A stretch of 64,000 bases of DNA from Clostridium sp. AM34-11AC (GCF_003435375.1 NZ_QWGL01000015.1:11667-75666); one strand, 5' to 3'; shown: positions 43,969 to 54,207, counted from the first letter of the stretch. Notes: generated by a model not told the origin, from the sequence alone. Translations and numbers: made by a program.

Positions 43969-43993
43969 TCGCTTGAAATATAAAATATGAAGG

Positions 43994-44026
43994 ATGAGGC
44001 AGTGAAATAATTTGCTGCCTCATTTT
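43994..44026 (+). terminator. Terminator after glmM
   Basis: ATGAGGCAG pairs with CTGCCTCAT, followed by TTTTAC. Confidence 0.75.
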
Positions 44027-44077
44027 ACATATGGTTATAATCTCAGAAAGGCTTGGGAGGTGTACAGTGACTTCGTA

Positions 44078-44219
44078 GTTACTTTTCATGGGTAGGAATT
44101 TTCTGAACTGAAAATTCCGTATGATACTGTTATGACCGCGGATTTTGCCGATTCGGAATGCGAAGCATCGGCAAAATCCTGTTACAGTGCGCGGGCATGG
44201 AGTGTCCGTGTACTGTAAC
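44078..44219 (+). repeat. Repeat family A, copy 2 (142 bp)
   Basis: It has the same length and nearly the same sequence as 8864-9005, with the same three hairpins. Differences lie mainly in the left end (GTTACTTTTCATGGG) and the first loop region. The right end GTGTACTGTAAC is intact. Confidence 0.8.
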
Positions 44220-44259
44220 ACTGCATATCTCCCATATCTAAATGTTATGGTATAGATTC

Positions 44260-44288
44260 TTGCGATTCCTTTTTCGCAGTGATATAAT
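44260..44288 (+). promoter_or_regulatory. leuA promoter
   Basis: TTGCGA (44260-44265), a 17-base spacer and TATAAT (44283-44288). It would give a leader of about 250 bases. A GCGGCC/GGCCGC hairpin (44306-44326) lies near its 5' end. Confidence 0.7.
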
Positions 44289-44352
44289 GAAGAAACGAAA
44301 AGGAAGCGGCCGAAAAACGCGGCCGCCGCCAGAATTTCACAAAAAAGGACTG

Positions 44353-44382
44353 ATGAAAATGGGGTTAGACCTAAAAGCGTAA
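44353..44382 (+). CDS. Possible leucine-containing leader peptide of leuA
   Basis: A 9-codon ORF, MKMGLDLKA, in the leuA leader, with AAGGA 3 bases (first ATG) or 9 bases (second ATG, 44359) upstream. It contains the Leu codons TTA and CTA close together; CTA is visibly rare in the neighbouring genes. Leader peptides of this kind control leucine operons by attenuation, but I see no clear terminator after it, only a TGCAGT/ACTGCA hairpin near 44456-44480. The coding role is therefore tentative. Confidence 0.35.
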   Translation: MKMGLDLKA

Positions 44383-44545
44383 CATTGTTTATAATTGAGA
44401 AGTACAGCGTGGTTTACCGACTCCGTGGCCTGCGACTATGAAGCTGGAGGGAAACTGCAGTGCCTGGAAAGACTGCATGATTACAAAAATTCATGAAATG
44501 CAGGAATGAAAATGACTTTTATCAGAAAAGCGGAGGAAAGAAACT

Positions 44546-46219
44546 ATGATGAATTATAAGAGATATCAGAGAGTACCGGTCATGAATTACCCGGAGAGGG
44601 AGTGGCCGAATAAAGAGATCGAGAAAGCACCGATCTGGTGCAGTGTGGATCTGCGCGACGGCAATCAGGCACTTGTAGAGCCGATGGTCGTTGAAGAGAA
44701 GATCGAAATGTTCAATATGCTGGTGCAGATGGGCTTCAAGGAGATCGAGATCGGTTTCCCGGCCGCTTCCCAGATCGAATTTGACTTTTTAAGACAGCTC
44801 GTTGAACGCAGGCTGATCCCGGACGATGTGACGGTTCAGGTTCTGACCCAGTGCCGTGATCACCTGTTAAAGAGAACCTTCGAGTCCATTCAGGGAATCC
44901 CGAAGGCAGTTGTGCATATTTACAACTCTACATCCACCTTACAGCGTGATGTTGTATTCCATATGGACCGTGAGGAGATCAAGCAGATCGCAATCGACGG
45001 TGTCGATATGGTAAAGAAGTACATGAAAGATTATGACGGAAAAGTGATCCTGGAGTATTCCCCGGAGAGCTTTACCGGAACAGAGATGGACTATGCGCTT
45101 GATATCTGCAACGCGGTCCAGAGAGCATGGGGACCGACACCGGACAATAAGATGATCATCAACCTTCCGTCCACTGTTGAGATGACGACACCGAACGTAT
45201 TCGCAGATCAGATCGAGTGGATGAGCAAACATCTGGAGAACCGCGAGAGCATCATTTTAAGCGTTCATCCGCATAATGACCGCGGAACAGGTGTCGCTGC
45301 TGCAGAACTTGCAATGCTTGCAGGCGCTGACCGCGTTGAAGGAACCCTGTTCGGAAATGGTGAGCGTACCGGCAACGTGGATATCCTGACCATCGCCTAC
45401 AATATGTTCTCTCAGGGAATCGATCCGGAGCTTGAGATCGGCGACATTAAGAAGATCGCGGAGGTTTACGAGCGCTGCACAAAGATGCATATCGATCCGC
45501 GTCATCCGTACGCTGGAAAGTTGGTATTTACTGCATTCTCCGGTTCCCATCAGGATGCTATCAACAAGGGAATGCATGCGCTTATGGAAAGAAAGAGCGA
45601 GATCTGGCAGGTTCCGTATCTGCCGATCGATCCGTCCGATATCGGAAGAGAGTACGAGCCGGTGGTCCGTATCAACAGCCAGTCCGGAAAGGGCGGTGTT
45701 GCTTTCGTTATGGACAGCTTCTTTGGCTTCAAGCTTCCGCGCGGCATGCACAAGGAGTTTGCGGATGTGATCCAGAAGATCGCAGAGAAGCAGGGTGAGG
45801 TTGCACCGGAGCAGATCATGGAAGAGTTCCGCAAAGAGTATCTCGACCGCAAGGAACCGTACCACTTCCGCAAGTGCAAGATCACAGATTTCGAGTCCGG
45901 AGACCAGTTCACAACCGTTGCTGTTGTTACCTACTCTGACCACGGCGAGACAAAACAGTTTGAAGGTGTCGGAAACGGCCCGATCGATGCTGTGAAACGC
46001 GGACTGGAGGAGGAGCTTGGTATCTCAATCAAGGTTCTCGATTACAGCGAGCATGCGCTGACATCCGGTTCCGGGGCGCAGGCGGCTTCCTATATCCACC
46101 TGATGGATCAGAAGACCGGCAAGGTGACATACGGTGTCGGCATCAGCTCCAACATCACGAGAGCATCCTTAAGAGGTATCTTCAGTGCAGTTAACCGTCT
46201 GTTTGGAGATGCAGAGTAA
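44546..46219 (+). CDS. leuA: 2-isopropylmalate synthase (LeuA type 2)
   Basis: A 557-aa enzyme catalysing the first committed step of leucine synthesis, from 2-oxoisovalerate and acetyl-CoA. WCSVDLRDGNQALVEPM is the catalytic N-terminal strand of the longer LeuA type (type 2, actinobacterial-like). The metal site SVHPHNDRGTGVAAAELA and GNGERTGNVD loop are intact. The C-terminal LeuA regulatory domain (YSDHGETKQFEGVGNGPIDAVKRGL) binds leucine for feedback inhibition. The ATG follows GGAGG by 9 bases. No other leu genes are adjacent. Confidence 0.95.
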   Translation: MMNYKRYQRVPVMNYPEREWPNKEIEKAPIWCSVDLRDGNQALVEPMVVEEKIEMFNMLVQMGFKEIEIGFPAASQIEFDFLRQLVERRLIPDDVTVQVLTQCRDHLLKRTFESIQGIPKAVVHIYNSTSTLQRDVVFHMDREEIKQIAIDGVDMVKKYMKDYDGKVILEYSPESFTGTEMDYALDICNAVQRAWGPTPDNKMIINLPSTVEMTTPNVFADQIEWMSKHLENRESIILSVHPHNDRGTGVAAAELAMLAGADRVEGTLFGNGERTGNVDILTIAYNMFSQGIDPELEIGDIKKIAEVYERCTKMHIDPRHPYAGKLVFTAFSGSHQDAINKGMHALMERKSEIWQVPYLPIDPSDIGREYEPVVRINSQSGKGGVAFVMDSFFGFKLPRGMHKEFADVIQKIAEKQGEVAPEQIMEEFRKEYLDRKEPYHFRKCKITDFESGDQFTTVAVVTYSDHGETKQFEGVGNGPIDAVKRGLEEELGISIKVLDYSEHALTSGSGAQAASYIHLMDQKTGKVTYGVGISSNITRASLRGIFSAVNRLFGDAE

Positions 46220-46305
46220 AATAAAAATGTCGGATATACGTTCAGTGCTGCGGTAAGACATAGGGAGAAACTGCAGTGTCCGGCGGCAAATCATAAGAAA
46301 ATTTT

Positions 46306-46352
46306 AAATGCGGCAGAAATGGGAATGCAATCCTGTTTTTGCCGCATTTTTG
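46306..46352 (+). terminator. Terminator after leuA
   Basis: AAATGCGGCA pairs with TGCCGCATTT, followed by a T-run. The preceding GGGAGAAACTGCAGTG resembles GAGGGAAACTGCAGTG in the leuA leader (44450-44465). Confidence 0.8.
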
Positions 46353-46409
46353 CGTCATATTTTTAATGAAATGTAAGAAAAAAGAGAAGAGTTTTTAGGA
46401 AGTTTTCTG

Positions 46410-46540
46410 TATAATACAAGTACAAACAAAAAACGAAAGATATCTAGCGGAGATATCGAAAACAAATAGCCACCGTGGGAACGATGAAAAGGAAACCGGT
46501 GGGAAAGTGAAAAAGTATATTCCGGAAACGGAAATATTTA
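46410..46540 (+). promoter_or_regulatory. Promoter and structured 5' UTR of the cell-wall-binding protein gene
   Basis: TATAAT at 46410-46415 (weak -35) is followed by a leader with three stem-loops. GATATCT (46439-46445) pairs with AGATATC (46451-46457). CACC near 46473 pairs with GGTG near 46498. ATATTCCG (46517-46524) pairs with CGGAAATAT (46529-46537) around a GAAA tetraloop, just before the ribosome binding site. It does not match a riboswitch class that I can name. Confidence 0.5.
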
Positions 46541-46556
46541 GAAGAGGAGGGTTTCT

Positions 46557-47801
46557 ATGAAGAAGAGATATTTTGCAGGTGCAGCAGTTGCGGCGATGAT
46601 TTTAACCGCAGGAATGGCGATGACCTCCTTTGCGGACTGGTCACAGCAGAATGGAAAATGGTATTACTACAATGACAACAACGGACGCCTCGTTCGGAAT
46701 GACTGGGTATGCTCCAAAGATGCATGGTATTATATGGATTATAATGGAGTGATGCAGACAAACAGCCTGATCGATGATACCTATTATGTAAATGAGAATG
46801 GTGTCATGATCACAAACACATGGAAGTACATCAACAACAGCCGCTGGAACGAAAGCGGATGGAGATATTTCGGAGCAAACGGAAAGGCGTACACAAACGG
46901 CTGGAAACAGATCAATGACGTGTGGTACCACTTTACGGATTCCGTTTTGGATATCGGCTGGGTGGAGATCGATGGTAAGATCTATCATTTAGAAGATTCC
47001 GGAGCTATGACGACGGGCTGGAGAAAACTGGCGGACAGAGAGGATGACTGGGGTGAGTACTGGTACTACTTTAATTCCAGTGGAAAGCTGATCTATGATG
47101 GTGAGCTGAAGATCTCCGGTGAGACCTATATCTTTGACCACAGCGGAAGAATGCTGACTGGCTGGGTAAATGAGTCTGATTACACATCTACAGGACGTGA
47201 CGACCTCTCCAACAGCGATGTCAATGCCCTTCGCTACTTCCGCAGCGGCGGACAGCAGATGAACGGCTGGAGATATATGGCATCCCCGGATGACGCTGAG
47301 GAAAACTGGTACTACTTTAAAGATGGCCGCGCATACTCCACATCCTATAAAACAACGGAGGCCTGCGGATACGGAATAGCAAAGATCAAGGGCGAGACCT
47401 ACTGCTTTGATAAAAAGGGCCGCATGAAGACAGGTCTTGTGGAGCTGAGCGACGGCAGAAAGTTCTACTTTGACAGTGACGGAAAGATGAAGACCGGGCG
47501 GATCGTGGTCAACGACGATAACCATGACAACGAAGTATTCTACTTCACAACTTCCGGCAGTATCGGAACGAGAGGCGACGGATTCACGGGTGTGAAGGAC
47601 GGAAGTCTCTACGAGAACGGACGCCTTGTGAGTGCGGAAGAAGGAATGAAGTACGAGAAAGTCACCGTTGACGGAAAGACATATGTGGTCAACGAATCCG
47701 GTAAGGTAAAGACCAGCGGAACCGTGACAGATGCAGACGGCGTGAAATATAAGATCACGAAGGATCAGAACGGCGGATATAAAGTGGAAGTTTCCTGGTA
47801 G
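46557..47801 (+). CDS. Secreted cell-wall-binding repeat protein
   Basis: A 414-aa exported protein. The signal peptide (MKKRYFAGAAVAAMILTAGM...FA) has a likely cleavage site after SFA at about residue 29. The rest consists of about 15 aromatic CW/choline-binding-type repeats (GKWYYYNDNNGRLVRNDWV, AWYYMDYNGVMQTNSL, EYWYYFNSSGKLIYDG, KFYFDSDGKMKTG). These repeats form beta-solenoids that bind teichoic acid or glucan on the cell surface. No catalytic domain is visible. The ribosome binding site is AGAGGAGGG. The biological role (surface attachment or wall architecture) is inferred from the repeats only. Confidence 0.9.
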   Translation: MKKRYFAGAAVAAMILTAGMAMTSFADWSQQNGKWYYYNDNNGRLVRNDWVCSKDAWYYMDYNGVMQTNSLIDDTYYVNENGVMITNTWKYINNSRWNESGWRYFGANGKAYTNGWKQINDVWYHFTDSVLDIGWVEIDGKIYHLEDSGAMTTGWRKLADREDDWGEYWYYFNSSGKLIYDGELKISGETYIFDHSGRMLTGWVNESDYTSTGRDDLSNSDVNALRYFRSGGQQMNGWRYMASPDDAEENWYYFKDGRAYSTSYKTTEACGYGIAKIKGETYCFDKKGRMKTGLVELSDGRKFYFDSDGKMKTGRIVVNDDNHDNEVFYFTTSGSIGTRGDGFTGVKDGSLYENGRLVSAEEGMKYEKVTVDGKTYVVNESGKVKTSGTVTDADGVKYKITKDQNGGYKVEVSW

Positions 47802-47860
47802 GAATGGATACAGAAAGCTTGAGGAGCTTATGATGTAAAATTTCATAGAATCCCATAAAA

Positions 47861-47896
47861 GAGAGATCCCGGCAGTTTGCTGTCGGGGTCTCTTGC
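47861..47896 (+). terminator. Terminator after the cell-wall-binding protein gene
   Basis: GAGATCCCGGCAG (47863-47875) pairs with CTGTCGGGGTCTC (47880-47892). The T-run is short. Confidence 0.55.
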
Positions 47897-47948
47897 ACGT
47901 GGGTGCGCATTTTGTGAAAGGTAAATGATTTTACCTTTATATAAAAAG

Positions 47949-47999
47949 GCATACAAAAACGAACAAATGTTTGCATACAAAAACGAAATGTGATATACT
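47949..47999 (+). promoter_or_regulatory. uvrA promoter with LexA box
   Basis: TTGCAT (47971-47976), a 17-base spacer and TATACT (47994-47999). CGAACAAATGTTTG (47960-47973) matches the Gram-positive LexA (DinR) consensus CGAACRNRYGTTYC at 13 of 14 positions and overlaps the -35 box. GCATACAAAAACGAA occurs twice (47949-47963 and 47973-47987). Confidence 0.8.
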
Positions 48000-48122
48000 G
48001 GGCGTAACCGGAAACAAGTCCGTAGCATGCGAGCATATCCGGCTTTCTTGACGAAGCGTATACTCAGAAAATTCTGTGAGAATGATAAAGCAAAAGCAGA
48101 CATGGCAAAGAGGAGAGACACA

Positions 48123-50972
48123 ATGCCGAAGCAATATATAAAAATACGAGGTGCCAACGAGCACAACTTAAAAAATATTTCCCTGGATATCCCGAGAAAT
48201 GAGCTGGTGGTCCTGACCGGACTTTCCGGATCGGGAAAATCCTCCCTGGCATTTGATACGATCTACGCGGAGGGACAGAGACGCTATATGGAGTCTCTGT
48301 CCTCCTATGCGCGTCAGTTCTTAGGCCAGATGGAAAAACCGGATGTTGATAGCATCGAGGGACTTTCCCCGGCGATCTCCATCGACCAGAAATCCACGAA
48401 CCGCAACCCGCGTTCCACCGTAGGAACTGTGACGGAGATATACGACTATATGCGTCTTCTGTACGCGAGGATCGGTATCCCCCACTGCCCGAAGTGCGGC
48501 AGGGAGATCCGGAAACAGACCGTGGACCAGATGGTGGACCAGATCATGACACTGCCGGAGCGGACGAAAATCCAGCTTTTAGCGCCAATGGTCCGTGGAA
48601 GAAAAGGACGTCATGAGAAGGTTCTGGAACAGGCGAAACGCAGCGGTTATGTCCGCGTGATGATCGACGGAAATCTCCACGAGCTGTCTGAGGAGATCAC
48701 GCTGGAGAAGAATATCAAGCACAATATCGAGATCGTTGTGGACCGTCTTGTTGTGAAGCCGGGGATCGAGAAACGTCTGACGGACTCCATCGAGACTGTG
48801 ATGAAGCTGTCCGATGGTCTGATGATCGTGGATGTAGCTGGCGGTGAGCCGATCAACTTCAGCCAGAGCTTTTCCTGCCCGGACTGCGGGATCAGTATCG
48901 AGGAGGTGGAGCCGCGAAGCTTCTCCTTTAATAACCCGTTCGGCGCCTGCCCGGACTGTTTCGGTCTGGGATATAAGATGGAATTTGATGAGGATCTGAT
49001 GATCCCTGATAAGTCCCTGAGTATTAACGAGGGAGCGATCGTCGTCCTTGGCTGGCAGTCCTGCGCGAAGCCGGGAAGCTTTTCGAGGGCGATTCTGGAT
49101 GCCCTGGCGGCAGAGTATCACTTTGATCTTGATACTCCGTTTAAAGATTATCCGAAGGAGATCCATGATATCCTGATCTACGGAACCGGTGGAAAGGAAG
49201 TAAAGGTCCACTATACAGGACAGCGCGGAACCGGCGTTTACGACGTGGCCTTTGAGGGCCTGATCGAGAACGTAAACCGCCGTTACCGGGAGACGTTTTC
49301 CCAGGCCAGCAAGGCAGAGTACGAGAGTTTTATGCGGATCACACCGTGTACCACCTGTCATGGACAGCGCTTAAAGCAGTCTTCTCTGGCAGTGACGGTA
49401 GGTGGGCTGAATATTTACGAGGCTACGAATATGTCCATCGTAAAATTCAGGGAGTTTATCGATGATCTGAAGCTATCTGAGATGCAGAAGATGATCGGTG
49501 AACAGATTTTAAAGGAAATCCGGGCGAGGATCAGCTTCCTGATCGACGTGGGACTGGATTATCTGTCCTTATCCCGGGCGACGGGTACCCTTTCCGGCGG
49601 CGAGGCACAGCGGATCCGTCTGGCGACCCAGATCGGCTCCGGACTTGTGGGGGTTGCCTATATCCTTGATGAGCCGAGTATCGGACTGCACCAGAGAGAT
49701 AACGATAAGCTGTTGAAAACGCTGGAACATCTTCGGGATCTCGGAAACAGTGTGATCGTCGTGGAACACGATGAGGATACGATGCGGGCGGCGGACTGTA
49801 TCGTGGATATTGGTCCGGGAGCTGGGGAACACGGCGGAAATGTGGTCGCTGTGGGAACGGCAGCCCAGATTATGAAGTGTAAGGAATCGATCACCGGTGC
49901 GTATTTAAGCGGCCGGATCAAAATTCCGGTGCCGAAGGAGAGAAGAAGCCCCACAGGCTGGATCAAAATCCGCGGCGCGAGGGAGAATAACCTGAAAAAC
50001 GTTGATGTGGATGTGCCGCTTGGAATTATGACCTGCGTGACCGGTGTGTCAGGATCGGGAAAGAGCTCCCTGATCAACGAGATCCTCTATAAGGCGCTGG
50101 CGAAAAAACTGAACCGCGCCCGGACGATCCCGGGAGACCACGACGGAATCGACGGCGTGGAACAGCTGGACAAGATCATCGCTATCGACCAGTCTCCGAT
50201 CGGAAGAACTCCGCGATCGAATCCGGCGACCTACACCGGTGTGTTTGACCTGATCCGTGATCTATTCGCAGCGACCACCGACGCGAAGGCGAAGGGATAC
50301 TCAAAGGGACGGTTCAGCTTCAATGTAAAGGGCGGCCGATGCGAGGCCTGCAGCGGTGACGGAATCATCAAGATCGAAATGCATTTCCTGCCGGACGTCT
50401 ATGTGCCCTGTGAGGTCTGTGGCGGAAAGCGGTACAACCGTGAGACTTTGGAAGTGAAGTATAAGGGAAAGAGCATTTACGATGTGCTGAATATGACTGT
50501 GGAGGAGGCGTTAAAGTTCTTTGAGAATGTGCCGTCTATCGCGAGAAAGATCGCGACATTGAACGATGTGGGACTTTCTTATATCCGGCTCGGACAGCCC
50601 TCGACGGAGCTTTCCGGCGGAGAGGCGCAGCGGATCAAACTCGCCACAGAGCTTTCCAGACGCGGAACCGGAAAAACAATCTATATCCTCGATGAGCCGA
50701 CGACAGGACTCCACTTCGCGGATGTCCATAAGCTGGTGGAGATCTTAAGAAAGCTTTCCGAAGGTGGAAATACGGTGGTTGTGATCGAGCACAATCTGGA
50801 TGTGATCAAGACCGCGGATTATATTATCGATATGGGACCGGAAGGCGGAGACCGCGGCGGTACCGTGATCGCGAAGGGAACGCCGGAGGAGATCGTGAAG
50901 GTTCCGGAGTCCTATACGGGGCAGTATGTCAAGAGGTATCTTGAGAACGGAGATACCGATTTAGACGAGTAA
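48123..50972 (+). CDS. uvrA: Excinuclease ABC subunit A
   Basis: A 949-aa damage-recognition ATPase of nucleotide excision repair. There are two ABC ATPase modules: Walker A motifs [14 protein letters not shown] and [13 protein letters not shown], signatures [16 protein letters not shown] and [16 protein letters not shown], and both Walker B/DEPs. Zinc-finger cysteine pairs are visible as CPKCG, CPDCG...CPDCFG, CTTCHG and CEACSGDG...CEVCGGKRY. The start at 48123 lies 7 bases after AGGAG; upstream ATG at 48102 would add MAKRRDT. A LexA box in the promoter indicates SOS induction. No uvrB or uvrC is adjacent. Confidence 0.97.
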   Translation: MPKQYIKIRGANEHNLKNISLDIPRNELVVLTGLSGSGKSSLAFDTIYAEGQRRYMESLSSYARQFLGQMEKPDVDSIEGLSPAISIDQKSTNRNPRSTVGTVTEIYDYMRLLYARIGIPHCPKCGREIRKQTVDQMVDQIMTLPERTKIQLLAPMVRGRKGRHEKVLEQAKRSGYVRVMIDGNLHELSEEITLEKNIKHNIEIVVDRLVVKPGIEKRLTDSIETVMKLSDGLMIVDVAGGEPINFSQSFSCPDCGISIEEVEPRSFSFNNPFGACPDCFGLGYKMEFDEDLMIPDKSLSINEGAIVVLGWQSCAKPGSFSRAILDALAAEYHFDLDTPFKDYPKEIHDILIYGTGGKEVKVHYTGQRGTGVYDVAFEGLIENVNRRYRETFSQASKAEYESFMRITPCTTCHGQRLKQSSLAVTVGGLNIYEATNMSIVKFREFIDDLKLSEMQKMIGEQILKEIRARISFLIDVGLDYLSLSRATGTLSGGEAQRIRLATQIGSGLVGVAYILDEPSIGLHQRDNDKLLKTLEHLRDLGNSVIVVEHDEDTMRAADCIVDIGPGAGEHGGNVVAVGTAAQIMKCKESITGAYLSGRIKIPVPKERRSPTGWIKIRGARENNLKNVDVDVPLGIMTCVTGVSGSGKSSLINEILYKALAKKLNRARTIPGDHDGIDGVEQLDKIIAIDQSPIGRTPRSNPATYTGVFDLIRDLFAATTDAKAKGYSKGRFSFNVKGGRCEACSGDGIIKIEMHFLPDVYVPCEVCGGKRYNRETLEVKYKGKSIYDVLNMTVEEALKFFENVPSIARKIATLNDVGLSYIRLGQPSTELSGGEAQRIKLATELSRRGTGKTIYILDEPTTGLHFADVHKLVEILRKLSEGGNTVVVIEHNLDVIKTADYIIDMGPEGGDRGGTVIAKGTPEEIVKVPESYTGQYVKRYLENGDTDLDE

Positions 50973-50997
50973 AAAAATGAAAGTTTCGAATCATCAC

Positions 50998-51026
50998 TTG
51001 GAATACTTCCGGCGGTATGCTATACT
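50998..51026 (+). promoter_or_regulatory. iadA promoter
   Basis: TTGGAA (50998-51003), a 17-base spacer with TGC extension and TATACT (51021-51026). The leader contains a large inverted repeat, GCCCGACAG (51050-51058) with CTGTCGGGC (51117-51125). Confidence 0.65.
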
Positions 51027-51164
51027 GAAGTAATAAGAAAAACATAAATGCCCGACAGTAATTTCCATTACAGTTCATCCATGCTCTGGTTTGGCTGACC
51101 TGTAACTAATTTCCAGCTGTCGGGCAGTTATGTAAAACAGGGATCACACAGGAGGAATAAGCCC

Positions 51165-52313
51165 ATGCTGTTAGTAAAAAACGCAAAAGTTTACGCACCG
51201 GAATATCTCGGAGTGAAGGATATCCTGATCGCCGGAGGAAGGATCGAAAGAATTGCGGATCATCTGCCGGAGTATGAGGGATGTGAAGTAATCGACGGAA
51301 CCGGAAAGATCGTGACTCCGGGTATTATCGACCGCCACGTCCATGTGACCGGAGGCGGTGGAGAGGGAAGCTTCCACACTCAGGCACCGCAGGTCCAGCT
51401 ATCCAGCCTGATCAAGGGTGGTGTGACAACTGTACTTGGACTTTTGGGAACTGACGGAATCAGCAGAAGTGTGGAGAATCTTTTAGCAAAGGTAAAAGCG
51501 TTAAAAGAAGAGGGAATTTCCGCCTATGCGATCTGCGGAGCCTATGGTTATCCGAGTACGACCGTGACCGGAAGTGTCAGCAAGGACATCATGTTTATCG
51601 ATGAGATCCTTGGAGTGAAGCTTGCAATCTCCGATCACCGTGCGCCGAATATCACGACAGAGGAACTGATCCGTCTGGCCAGTGATGTCCGCACCGCAGG
51701 AATGCTGAGTGGAAAACCTGGATTTATCTGCCTTCATATGGGCGGAGACAAGAGAGCATTGAAACCGGTATTTGAGGCATTAGAGCGCACCTCGATCCCG
51801 CCGAAAACATTTCAGCCGACTCACGTGGGACGCAACGCGAACCTCTTAGAGGATGCGTTTAAGTTCGCGAAGATGGGCGGAACGATCGACCTCACCTGTG
51901 GGGAATCTGAAAGCAAGTTCCACTCTGTTGCAGATGCTGTCAAGAAAGCGAAAAAAGAAGGAGTTCCAATGGAGAAGGTGACCATGAGCTCCGATGGACA
52001 GGGAAGCTGGTCTAACTATGATACAGAAGGAAAACTTGTGGAGATAGGCGTTTCCGATGTGGATACGATCTACCGTCAGATCGTCTACATGGTAAAAGAA
52101 GAAAATATGGATTTGGAGGAACTTCTGGCTCTCGGAACCAAGAATCCGGCGATGGCTCTGGAATTATATCCGAAAAAGGGTGCTGTGAAGGAAGAAAGTG
52201 ATGCGGATATCCTGATCATGAATGAAGATCTCTCTCTTGATACGGTGATTGCTATGGGCGTGCCTATGATGAGAGACGGGAAAATCCTTAAAAAGGGAAC
52301 GTATGAGAAATAA
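51165..52313 (+). CDS. iadA: Isoaspartyl (beta-aspartyl) dipeptidase
   Basis: A 382-aa amidohydrolase-superfamily zinc peptidase that hydrolyses isoaspartyl dipeptides formed by protein ageing. The metal-binding VTPGIIDRHVHVTGGGGEG, the RSVENLLAKVKALKEEGISAY stretch, SDHRAPNITTEEL, CLHMGGDKRAL and TMSSDGQGSWSNYD blocks match bacterial IadA. The length is the usual about 390 aa. The ATG follows AGGAGGAA. It stands as a single gene with its own promoter. Confidence 0.93.
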   Translation: MLLVKNAKVYAPEYLGVKDILIAGGRIERIADHLPEYEGCEVIDGTGKIVTPGIIDRHVHVTGGGGEGSFHTQAPQVQLSSLIKGGVTTVLGLLGTDGISRSVENLLAKVKALKEEGISAYAICGAYGYPSTTVTGSVSKDIMFIDEILGVKLAISDHRAPNITTEELIRLASDVRTAGMLSGKPGFICLHMGGDKRALKPVFEALERTSIPPKTFQPTHVGRNANLLEDAFKFAKMGGTIDLTCGESESKFHSVADAVKKAKKEGVPMEKVTMSSDGQGSWSNYDTEGKLVEIGVSDVDTIYRQIVYMVKEENMDLEELLALGTKNPAMALELYPKKGAVKEESDADILIMNEDLSLDTVIAMGVPMMRDGKILKKGTYEK

Positions 52314-52362
52314 TGTTGCTGCCTGCACGAGGTGCAAATGTGCCTGACTATGTACAGGAACC

Positions 52363-52427
52363 TCCACTACCACCACTGTATTGTACGGAATTTTCAGTTC
52401 AGAAAATTCCTACCCGTGTACAGTAAC
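52363..52427 (-). repeat. Repeat family A, fragment on the minus strand
   Basis: The reverse complement begins GTTACTGTACACGGG and continues through the first hairpin and the ACAATACAGTGGTGGTAGTGG section of the 142-bp repeat, then diverges. The second and third hairpins are absent. Confidence 0.75.
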
Positions 52428-52466
52428 CTTCATACTTATTAAAGTACAGGTTTTGAGGGAAAGCAC

Positions 52467-52495
52467 TTGCCAAGTTTCTATGAATCCCTTATAAT
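52467..52495 (+). promoter_or_regulatory. guaA promoter
   Basis: TTGCCA (52467-52472), a 17-base spacer and TATAAT (52490-52495). A TCCGGCA/TGCCGGG hairpin follows in the leader. No purine riboswitch core is visible. Confidence 0.75.
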
Positions 52496-52602
52496 TAGTT
52501 CCAAATAGGAAAATTTATATCTGTCCGGCATTCCGGCACAAATCGATGCGGATTGCCGGGCAGTTATCAAGAAGTACATGCACATATTTCAGGAGGCACC
52601 CG

Positions 52603-54147
52603 ATGAATCAGGAAAAAATTATTGTTATCGACTTCGGCGGCCAGTACAATCAGCTGGTTGCCCGTCGTGTCCGTGAATGCCATGTATACTGTGAGATCTA
52701 CTCCTACCGGACTCCGATCGAACAGATCAAGGCAATGAATCCGAAAGGAATCATCTTAACCGGAGGTCCGAACAGCGTTTATGAGGAAGGTGCTGCTACA
52801 TGCAGCAAGGAACTGTTTGAGATGGGCGTTCCGGTACTCGGACTCTGCTACGGCGCGCAGCTGATGTCCCACGTTCTCGGCGGACATGTATGCAAAGCAC
52901 CGGTTCGTGAGTACGGCAAGATCGAAGTGACTGTGGACAAGACAAGCAAGCTTTTCGGAGATGTATCCGAGAAGACGATCTGCTGGATGAGCCACAATGA
53001 CTACATCGAGAAAGAAGCACCTGGATTCAGAATCGTCGCACATACTCCGGACTGCCCGGTTGCAGCCGCTGAGTGCGAGGAGAAGAAATTATATGCGATC
53101 CAGTTCCATCCGGAAGTCCTTCATACTCAGGAAGGTACAAAGATGCTCCATAACTTCATCTATGAAGTCTGTGGATGTGCCGGAACATGGAAGATGGACG
53201 CATTTGTTGAAAACAGCATCAAAGCGATCCGCGAGAAAGTTGGAAATGGAAAAGTTCTCTGCGCGTTATCCGGTGGAGTTGACTCTTCTGTTGCAGCCGT
53301 TATGCTCGCAAAGGCAGTCGGCGACCAGCTCACCTGTGTATTCGTTGATCACGGTCTTCTCCGTAAGAATGAAGGCGACGAGGTCGAGGAAGTATTTGGA
53401 CCGAATGGTCCGTACGATCTGCACTTTATCCGCGTAAACGCACAGCAGCGTTTCTACGATAAATTAGCAGGCGTTGAGGAGCCGGAGAGAAAGAGAAAGA
53501 TCATCGGTGAGGAGTTTATCCGTGTATTCGAGGAAGAAGCAAAGAAGATTGGTGCTGTTGATTTCCTTGTACAGGGAACGATTTATCCGGACGTTGTAGA
53601 GAGTGGTCTCGGCGGAGAATCTGCAGTGATCAAATCCCACCACAATGTCGGAGGCCTTCCGGATTATGTTGATTTCAAAGAGATCATTGAGCCGCTCCGC
53701 GACCTCTTCAAAGACGAGGTCCGTAAGGCCGGTCTTGAGCTCGGAATTCCGGAAAAGCTCGTATACCGCCAGCCGTTCCCGGGTCCGGGACTTGGAATCC
53801 GTATTATCGGCGCCGTAACACCGGAGAAAGTAAAGATGGTACAGGAAGCTGACGCGATCTACCGCGAAGAGATTGCAAAAGCAGGAATCGACCGCAATAT
53901 CGGCCAGTACTTCGCAGCCTTGACCAATATGCGCTCAGTAGGCGTTATGGGTGATGAGAGAACCTACGACTACGCGATTGCCCTGAGAGCGGTAAACACC
54001 ATCGACTTTATGACTGCTGAGGCCGCTGAGATTCCGTGGGAAGTTCTCGGAATTGTATCAAGCCGTATTGTCAACGAAGTACCGCATGTTAACCGCGTAC
54101 TCTATGACTGCACAGGGAAACCGCCGGCTACGATTGAGTTTGAATAA
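52603..54147 (+). CDS. guaA: GMP synthase (glutamine-hydrolysing)
   Basis: A 514-aa enzyme converting XMP to GMP. The glutamine amidotransferase domain (about 1-190) has nucleophile C82 in GLCYGAQ and the His/Glu pair in QFHPEV. The ATP-pyrophosphatase domain has the PP-loop [10 protein letters not shown]. The C-terminal dimerisation domain ends [22 protein letters not shown]. The start at 52603 follows AGGAGG (52591-52596). The last 12 bases, GAGTTTGAATAA, serve as the integration site of the mobile element that follows; the coding end is preserved. Confidence 0.97.
   Translation: MNQEKIIVIDFGGQYNQLVARRVRECHVYCEIYSYRTPIEQIKAMNPKGIILTGGPNSVYEEGAATCSKELFEMGVPVLGLCYGAQLMSHVLGGHVCKAPVREYGKIEVTVDKTSKLFGDVSEKTICWMSHNDYIEKEAPGFRIVAHTPDCPVAAAECEEKKLYAIQFHPEVLHTQEGTKMLHNFIYEVCGCAGTWKMDAFVENSIKAIREKVGNGKVLCALSGGVDSSVAAVMLAKAVGDQLTCVFVDHGLLRKNEGDEVEEVFGPNGPYDLHFIRVNAQQRFYDKLAGVEEPERKRKIIGEEFIRVFEEEAKKIGAVDFLVQGTIYPDVVESGLGGESAVIKSHHNVGGLPDYVDFKEIIEPLRDLFKDEVRKAGLELGIPEKLVYRQPFPGPGLGIRIIGAVTPEKVKMVQEADAIYREEIAKAGIDRNIGQYFAALTNMRSVGVMGDERTYDYAIALRAVNTIDFMTAEAAEIPWEVLGIVSSRIVNEVPHVNRVLYDCTGKPPATIEFE
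54136..54147 (+). other. attL core of the integrated element
   Basis: GAGTTTGAATAA forms the last codons of guaA. GAGCTTGAATAA at 62866-62877 matches it at 11 of 12 positions. The guaA 3' end is a known integration target for tyrosine-recombinase elements. Confidence 0.65.
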
Positions 54148-54207
54148 ATCGAGTTGCTTAAAAAAGCCAGTGTTTATGCGGGTTTCAGCGATTTCGATTA
54201 GTCTTTT

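Noticed and set aside
44295..44545. Leucine T-box leader upstream of leuA
   Set aside because: No T-box sequence of the GGGTGGNACCGCG type and no terminator are present.
45257..45943. 228-aa minus-strand ORF within leuA
   Set aside because: It is antisense to the highly conserved leuA coding sequence and typical of long shadow frames in this codon usage.
48579..49361. 260-aa minus-strand ORF within uvrA
   Set aside because: It is antisense to a clearly coding uvrA region, without promoter or ribosome binding site.
52440..52602. Purine riboswitch upstream of guaA
   Set aside because: The conserved purine aptamer core is not visible; only a promoter and a short hairpin are seen.
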